From the NCBI GenBank assembly GCA_046496815.1, contig JAWOGN010000395.1:1-8985 (forward strand): a stretch of DNA of 8,985 nucleotides, given 5' to 3'. This DNA comes from JAWOGN01 sp046496815 (GTDB lineage Bacteria > Desulfobacterota > DSM-4660 > Desulfatiglandales > Desulfatiglandaceae). How positions within the stretch are numbered: position 1 is the first letter of the stretch; each line of letters starts with the position of its first letter. The notes beneath the pieces were generated by a model. That model was not told where the DNA came from. It ran no database searches and saw only the letters and a program-made list of their open reading frames with translations. The translations under genes were made by a program, and so were the position numbers. Below are positions 5,246-8,985 of this stretch, in pieces.

Positions 5246-6421
5246 ATGAAGATCATAAATTTGGACCGTATTTCAGCGAACCCCCTCCTCCCGGAAGTTC
5301 AGGCCGCTATGATTCAGATCATCCAGGGGAACTACGGCAATCCCTCCAGCCAACATAAAATCGGCGAACAGGCAGCGGAGGCCTTGCAAAACGCACGTGA
5401 ATCCGTCGCCCGCCTGATCCACTGCGCGGTGCCCAAGGAAATGGTGTTCACATCGGGTGGTACGGAATCCGTGAACCATGCCGTGAAAGGCTTGGCACTG
5501 GCAAATTCAGACAAAGGCAAACACATCGTCACCTCCAATATTGAGCACAACGCGGTGATCCGAAGTTTGCGTCGTTTAAAGATGATGGGTTTTCAAGTCA
5601 CCTCGGTTCCGGTGGACAAATATGGAAGGATCAATCCGGATCACGTTGCAAAAGCCATCGGGGATGAAACCGTTCTCGTGACCATCATGCACAGCAATAA
5701 TGAAATTGGAACCATTCAACCCATTGAAGAAATCTCCCACATCACCAAAGAAAAGAAGGTGCTTTTTCATACGGATGCGGTTGATTCTGTGGGTGTGGTG
5801 CCGATTGATGTGCAGAAATTGGGGGTGGATGCCCTGAGTTTTGCATCCAATACCTACTATGGACCTGCCGGAGTCGGGGGGTTGTATGTTCGTCGCGGCG
5901 TAAAGATCTGGCCGTTATTGGAAGGCGGGGTTCAGGAGAACAACAAACGGGCGGGAGCTGAAAACCTTATCGGAATCGTCGGGATGGGGGTCGCGGCTGA
6001 CTTGGCTTTAAGGGATATGGATTCCCGGATGTCGCACCTGAAGCAACTGAGAGCCCACCTGCTCAAAGAAATACCGAATTATATTGAGGAATATTTGATC
6101 AATGGCCATCCGGAGCATTGCCTGCCCAATCTGGTTTCCGTCTCACTGAAGTATATCGAGGGTGAAAGCGTCGTGCTCATGCTGGACGATGACGACATCG
6201 CCGTATCCACCCGGTCGGCATGTGCATCCGGTTCCTTGAGAGCCTCCCATGTGTTGTTGTCGACGGGACTCGAATTCGCCGACGCCCAAGGGACCTTGGT
6301 CATTACCTTCGGCGTGGACAACACGGAGGCGGATATCACGCGCTTTCTGACTGTTTTGAAGCAAACGGTCAAAACCCTGCGAGATCTCTCCCCGTTATAC
6401 CATAAGTCCGCCCAAGCCTAG
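5246..6421 (+). CDS. IscS/NifS-like protein lacking the PLP-binding lysine
   Basis: This 391-residue protein has the fold-type-I cysteine-desulfurase fold over its full length. It retains GGTES (71-75), His101, the HSNNEIG segment (149-155), Asp177 (HTDAV), Arg235 (KRAGAEN), and Cys326 in the persulfide loop (RSACASGSL). The Schiff-base site is changed: where NifS/IscS have SxHKxxGPKG, this protein reads ASNTYYGPAG, so His becomes Asn202 and Lys becomes Thr203 (codon ACC at 5852-5854). The usual Gln after Asp-Ala-Val is Asp180, and the N-terminal 'LDNNATT' reads LDRISANP. It should not form an internal aldimine and is probably not a PLP-dependent desulfurase. Archaeoglobus fulgidus IscS also lacks this lysine (Asp in its place) and shares the 'NGHPE', 'YIEGES' and 'SPLY' segments seen here. 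There IscS contributes its loop Cys to a cluster held with IscU, and that role is the best inference here. The frame is intact, so this is not decay. Confidence 0.9.
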   Translation: MKIINLDRISANPLLPEVQAAMIQIIQGNYGNPSSQHKIGEQAAEALQNARESVARLIHCAVPKEMVFTSGGTESVNHAVKGLALANSDKGKHIVTSNIEHNAVIRSLRRLKMMGFQVTSVPVDKYGRINPDHVAKAIGDETVLVTIMHSNNEIGTIQPIEEISHITKEKKVLFHTDAVDSVGVVPIDVQKLGVDALSFASNTYYGPAGVGGLYVRRGVKIWPLLEGGVQENNKRAGAENLIGIVGMGVAADLALRDMDSRMSHLKQLRAHLLKEIPNYIEEYLINGHPEHCLPNLVSVSLKYIEGESVVLMLDDDDIAVSTRSACASGSLRASHVLLSTGLEFADAQGTLVITFGVDNTEADITRFLTVLKQTVKTLRDLSPLYHKSAQA

Positions 6422-6522
6422 GACTTGACTGACCTTTGGAGAACGACCACACCTCTGCCGTCTATCAGGGGAAATAAAATCGATGGCGGTGCGCTCCGGT
6501 CATCCGGGTTGAAACTGAACAC

Positions 6523-6536
6523 GGCGGAGTTCCGCC
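6523..6536. other. Small GC hairpin upstream of the zinc-ribbon gene
   Basis: GGCGGA (6523-6528), a 2-nt loop and TCCGCC (6531-6536) form a perfect hairpin in the 138-bp gap between the IscS-like and zinc-ribbon genes, 23 nt before the ATG. It has no T-tract. It could modulate read-through or translation, or may be chance. Confidence 0.3.
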
Positions 6537-6559
6537 AAATCGAACAGGGAGGGTGAGAA

Positions 6560-6766
6560 ATGAAATGCCCGATTTGCGGGTGTCTGAGCTTCTATGTAAA
6601 AGATGCTGATGACGTGTTTGATACCCATGAGTTTGATATCAAAGACGGTGAGGTAGTGTTTCAATCCGACGCGACCGAAATGCTGAATGATGATACCGAA
6701 ACTTACTGCAACAACTGCGCCTGGCATGGTCGGTTCGTCGAACTGAAAACTTCGGGGGACACATAA
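6560..6766 (+). CDS. Small two-CxxC zinc-ribbon protein, function unknown
   Basis: This 68-residue soluble protein opens with MKCPICGC (Cys3, Cys6, plus Cys8) and carries a second knuckle YCNNCAWHG (Cys50, Cys53), with an acidic middle of about 40 residues. The two knuckles should fold together as a zinc ribbon. The ribosome binding site AGGGAGGG lies about 6 nt before the ATG. It follows the IscU/IscS-like pair by 138 nt on the same strand and may or may not share their transcript. I do not recognise the family beyond small hypothetical zinc-ribbon proteins of Desulfobacterota. The clear RBS, start and Cys pattern support a real gene. Confidence 0.75.
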   Translation: MKCPICGCLSFYVKDADDVFDTHEFDIKDGEVVFQSDATEMLNDDTETYCNNCAWHGRFVELKTSGDT

Positions 6767-6876
6767 ACGGAGGCAGTCGAGAACCCCATCCCTCCGTGAA
6801 CCTCGGAGTTTCCTGCAGCCATGTTGAATTCGGTCGCCGGTCAAGCGCCGCATCCCGCCGATGGTGGTTGAATCAC

Positions 6877-8151
6877 TTAAGCCTGTTGGGGCCCACCGAA
6901 TTCAGCAGACTCCCCCAGTTCCTCCTCGATCCTCAAGAGCTGGTTGTATTTGCAGATCCGTTCGGAACGGCACAAGGAGCCGGTTTTGATTTGTCCCGTA
7001 CCGGCGGCCACGGAAAGATCGGCAATGAAAGTATCCTCTGTTTCCCCGGAGCGATGAGACACGACCGCATTCCACCCGACGCGGTGGGCCATCCGTATGG
7101 CGTCAAGCGTCTCGGTGAGCGTTCCGATCTGATTCAGTTTGATCAAAACGGCATTGGCGGAGCGCTCTTTTATTCCTCTGCCGATCCGCTGCGTGTTGGT
7201 GACGAAAAGGTCGTCTCCAACGATTTGTATTTGACCGCCGAGTTTTTGGGTCATTTTTTTCCAACCTTTCCAGTCGTTTTCATCAAGGCCGTCTTCGATC
7301 GAAAAAATCGGAAAGCGATTCACCCAGTCCACGTAAAATTCAATCATTTCATCGGTACTGCGTGTGGATTGATCGGATTTGAAGAAACCATACTTGCCGT
7401 TCTCGTAAAAGGAGGATGCGGCCGGATCCAGGGCGAGGACCACATCCATGCCTGCCCGGTAGCCGGCCTTTTCGATACCGGCCAGGATCATCTCAACCGC
7501 CTGGTCATTGGTCTTGAGATCCGGTGCGAAACCGCCTTCATCCCCCACCGCGGTTGAAAACCCCTTATCCTTCAAAACAGCGGCCAAACCATGAAAAACC
7601 TCGGTTCCGATGCGCAGCGCCTCTTTGAATGTTCTGCCACCGATGGGCATGATCATGAATTCCTGCAGATCGACGCTGTTTGCCGCATGGAGCCCCCCAT
7701 TCAATATGTTCATCATGGGCATGGGAAGTTTGCAGGCATTGGTTCCCCCAATGTAGCGATAAAGCGGCAGATAGGCAGAGTTGGCAGCGGCTCGCGCCAC
7801 AGCCAACGAGACACCCAAAATGGCATTGGCTCCCAGTTTCCCCTTATTTCGGGTGCCGTCCAAAGCGATCATCGTTTTGTCCACGAGACGCTGATCCGTG
7901 GCATCCATGCCGAGGAGCGCGGGTCCGATGATGCGGTTCACGTTGACGACCGCTTTTTCCACGCCTTTTCCCAGATAGCGTTTTTTCTGCTTGTCGCGTA
8001 ACTCCACCGCCTCATACTTGCCCGTGGATGCTCCGGAAGGCACCGCCGCACGACCAAAGCTTCCGTCGCTTAACTCCACGTCGACTTCGATCGTGGGATT
8101 CCCTCTCGAATCCAGGATCTCCCGGGCGACAATTTCTTCTATTCTTTCCAT
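6877..8151 (-). CDS. eno: Enolase (phosphopyruvate hydratase)
   Basis: This 424-residue enolase interconverts 2-phosphoglycerate and phosphoenolpyruvate in glycolysis and gluconeogenesis in the cytoplasm. The ATG at 8151 is chosen because AGGAGG (8158-8163) lies 6 nt upstream. The frame opens earlier at a TTG (8181) without a ribosome binding site. Numbered from this start, the key residues are present: the SGAST loop (39-43), Glu205 (GDEGG), metal ligands Asp242 (LALDP), Glu286 (SIEDG) and Asp313 (VGDDLF), the catalytic Lys338 (LIKLNQ), the SHRSGETED segment (His366) and Lys389. The C-terminal segment has two cysteines (GSLCRSERICKYNQ), where many enolases have Ser or Ala. Length is normal. 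Downstream it converges on the zinc-ribbon gene across 110 bp. Confidence 0.97.
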   Translation of the reverse strand: MERIEEIVAREILDSRGNPTIEVDVELSDGSFGRAAVPSGASTGKYEAVELRDKQKKRYLGKGVEKAVVNVNRIIGPALLGMDATDQRLVDKTMIALDGTRNKGKLGANAILGVSLAVARAAANSAYLPLYRYIGGTNACKLPMPMMNILNGGLHAANSVDLQEFMIMPIGGRTFKEALRIGTEVFHGLAAVLKDKGFSTAVGDEGGFAPDLKTNDQAVEMILAGIEKAGYRAGMDVVLALDPAASSFYENGKYGFFKSDQSTRSTDEMIEFYVDWVNRFPIFSIEDGLDENDWKGWKKMTQKLGGQIQIVGDDLFVTNTQRIGRGIKERSANAVLIKLNQIGTLTETLDAIRMAHRVGWNAVVSHRSGETEDTFIADLSVAAGTGQIKTGSLCRSERICKYNQLLRIEEELGESAEFGGPQQA

Positions 8152-8239
8152 TTTTTTCCTCCTGTGTAGCCGGCGTTGCAAAGTCCCTTGTGAGTTTGTA
8201 CCGGTTCAAGGGTTCCGAGTTCAACGTTTATGCTATCAT

Positions 8240-8268
8240 CAAATAGAAGATTTCACGATTTATGACAA
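8240..8268 (-). promoter_or_regulatory. Weak candidate promoter for enolase
   Basis: In the 136-bp gap between the GT9 gene and enolase, the minus strand has TTGTCA (8268-8263), a 17-nt spacer and TATTTG (8245-8240). The -35 is good and the -10 poor. It would allow enolase to be expressed independently of the glycosyltransferase, but read-through from upstream is equally possible. Confidence 0.25.
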
Positions 8269-8287
8269 GGCAAAAGGAAAGGCTGAA

Positions 8288-8985
8288 TCAATTTGTCAGG
8301 TCTTTTGCCGCTTCGAGGGTTGATTCGATGAGACCGAGGCGGTGGATATTGCTTTGTATGACCCTGACAAATGGCCCCAAGGGAGCCCATTGTCCGACAG
8401 TATCTTTTTTGAATAGGGCGATCGTGGGGATTCCAAGCATGGCGGCATAATGCGTAATCCCGCTGTCATGACCCATGTAGAGACTCGCACACCCCAACAA
8501 CGCAGTGAGCGCCTCTTTGTCCGAGCACAGGTGGAGTTCTACTCTGGGGGAGCCCGAGTTTTTCATGAAATAGGCACGCATGGGTTGTTCCGCCGGTCCC
8601 AGCAGAACCGCTGGAATCAGGCTGCGGAATTCGGGCTTTTGGACGAAAGCCTTGATAAGACTGCGCCAGAATGCCGGCGGGTGGTTTTTTCGGGGAGACC
8701 CCGATCCCGGATGAATGACGACCTTGTTTCGAGGACCCCACTCCTGCTCTTGAATGATGGTGGGGTATTTTCGCGCATTCTCGAACGTACGCTTGGGGTC
8801 AATGGGAAGTCCCGCTGCTGAAAGGCACTCGGAGACATAGCGAACCATATGGATGTCTTTCCCCGCAGGGGGCCTGGAACGGAACAGATAAGCCGGCGCA
8901 TTCGGGAAGTATGCGTTCAGGTTGCGACGGATACACCCCGCTTCATCATTTAGAAACGCGACGACCAAATCCGCAGCGGCGACGG
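8288..8985 (-). CDS. GT9-family glycosyltransferase (ADP-heptose:LPS heptosyltransferase-like), partial
   Basis: About 231 residues of the C-terminal part are visible. The frame stays open to the right edge, so the start lies outside the window. The GT9 signature is clear: VIHPGSGSPRKNHPP at the start of the second Rossmann domain, then YMGHDSGITHYAAMLGIPT, the nucleotide-sugar binding region with the DSG(I)TH motif, and ALFKKDTVGQWAPLG near the end. GT9 enzymes such as WaaF/WaaC/WaaQ add heptose to the lipopolysaccharide inner core at the inner face of the inner membrane, which supports a Gram-negative host. The sequence does not decide which GT9 subtype this is. It lies upstream of enolase on the same strand, with a 136-nt gap. 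Confidence 0.88.
   Translation of the reverse strand, partial: VAAADLVVAFLNDEAGCIRRNLNAYFPNAPAYLFRSRPPAGKDIHMVRYVSECLSAAGLPIDPKRTFENARKYPTIIQEQEWGPRNKVVIHPGSGSPRKNHPPAFWRSLIKAFVQKPEFRSLIPAVLLGPAEQPMRAYFMKNSGSPRVELHLCSDKEALTALLGCASLYMGHDSGITHYAAMLGIPTIALFKKDTVGQWAPLGPFVRVIQSNIHRLGLIESTLEAAKDLTN

Noticed and set aside
5246..6421. IscS-like gene as a decaying pseudogene because the active-site lysine is lost
   Set aside because: The frame is uninterrupted, the loop Cys and other residues are kept, and the gene is tightly coupled to its IscU partner, so functional change is more likely.
6767..6876. Terminator between the zinc-ribbon gene and enolase
   Set aside because: ACGGAGG (6767-6773) pairs with CCTCCGT (6791-6797) over a 17-nt loop, but there is no T-tract on either strand.
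6796..7557. Long + strand open frame opposite enolase
   Set aside because: It is antisense to a complete, strongly conserved enolase, has no ribosome binding site and resembles no family.
8152..8181. Upstream TTG start for enolase adding 10 residues
   Set aside because: The added residues (MQRRLHRRKK) are not enolase-like and there is no ribosome binding site, whereas AGGAGG fits the ATG at 8151.
1..8985. CRISPR array, tRNA or rRNA
   Set aside because: No regularly spaced repeats, cloverleaf or rRNA-like sequence was recognised on either strand.

Overview
The window looks like a chromosomal segment of a moderately GC-rich Gram-negative anaerobe, most likely a sulfate-reducing member of the Desulfobacterota. 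The reasons are a corrinoid-methyltransferase-type UroD-family gene, a UspA/receiver fusion, a MauE-type membrane redox protein, an IscU/IscS-like pair of the Archaeoglobus type, a GT9 heptosyltransferase, and intergenic DNA rich in REP-like palindromes. The assignment is inferred from gene content and protein style only.

Region 1 (1-1609) is a decayed area. A UroD/MtaA-like gene (234 onward) is cut at about position 875. It abuts, within about 10 bp, a fragment of a short prokaryotic Argonaute on the opposite strand (homology about 1207 down to 884). Both are broken genes, so the junction marks a past rearrangement that brought in, or left behind, part of a pAgo defence locus. A strong sigma-70-like promoter overlapped by a perfect 11-bp inverted repeat (1424-1461) follows and probably drives the next gene.

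Region 2 (1610-4185): a universal stress protein fused to a phospho-receiver domain (+ strand) converges on a minus-strand pair. That pair is a MOSC-domain protein followed by a MauE/DoxX-like membrane protein with a C-terminal thioredoxin-like domain (CGHC). A likely promoter for the pair lies at 4214-4242.

Region 3 (4186-4707) is a 522-bp intergenic region holding a REP-like palindrome, an AT-rich hairpin, a 34-bp perfect inverted repeat about 224 bp across, and one copy of a dispersed repeat whose other copy is at 2547-2606. A promoter for the iron-sulfur genes lies near its right end.

Region 4 (4708-6766) is the most interesting part. It holds an IscU-type Fe-S scaffold with an extra C-terminal zinc-ribbon-like tail, followed 4 nt later by an IscS/NifS homologue in which the PLP-binding lysine is replaced by threonine (T203). 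This resembles the Archaeoglobus fulgidus IscS-IscU pair, where IscS lacks the lysine and is thought not to act as a desulfurase. A small two-CxxC zinc-ribbon protein follows.

Region 5 (6877-8985): on the minus strand, a complete and catalytically intact enolase lies downstream of the C-terminal part of a GT9 glycosyltransferase that runs off the right edge. No tRNA, rRNA, CRISPR array or intact mobile element was seen.
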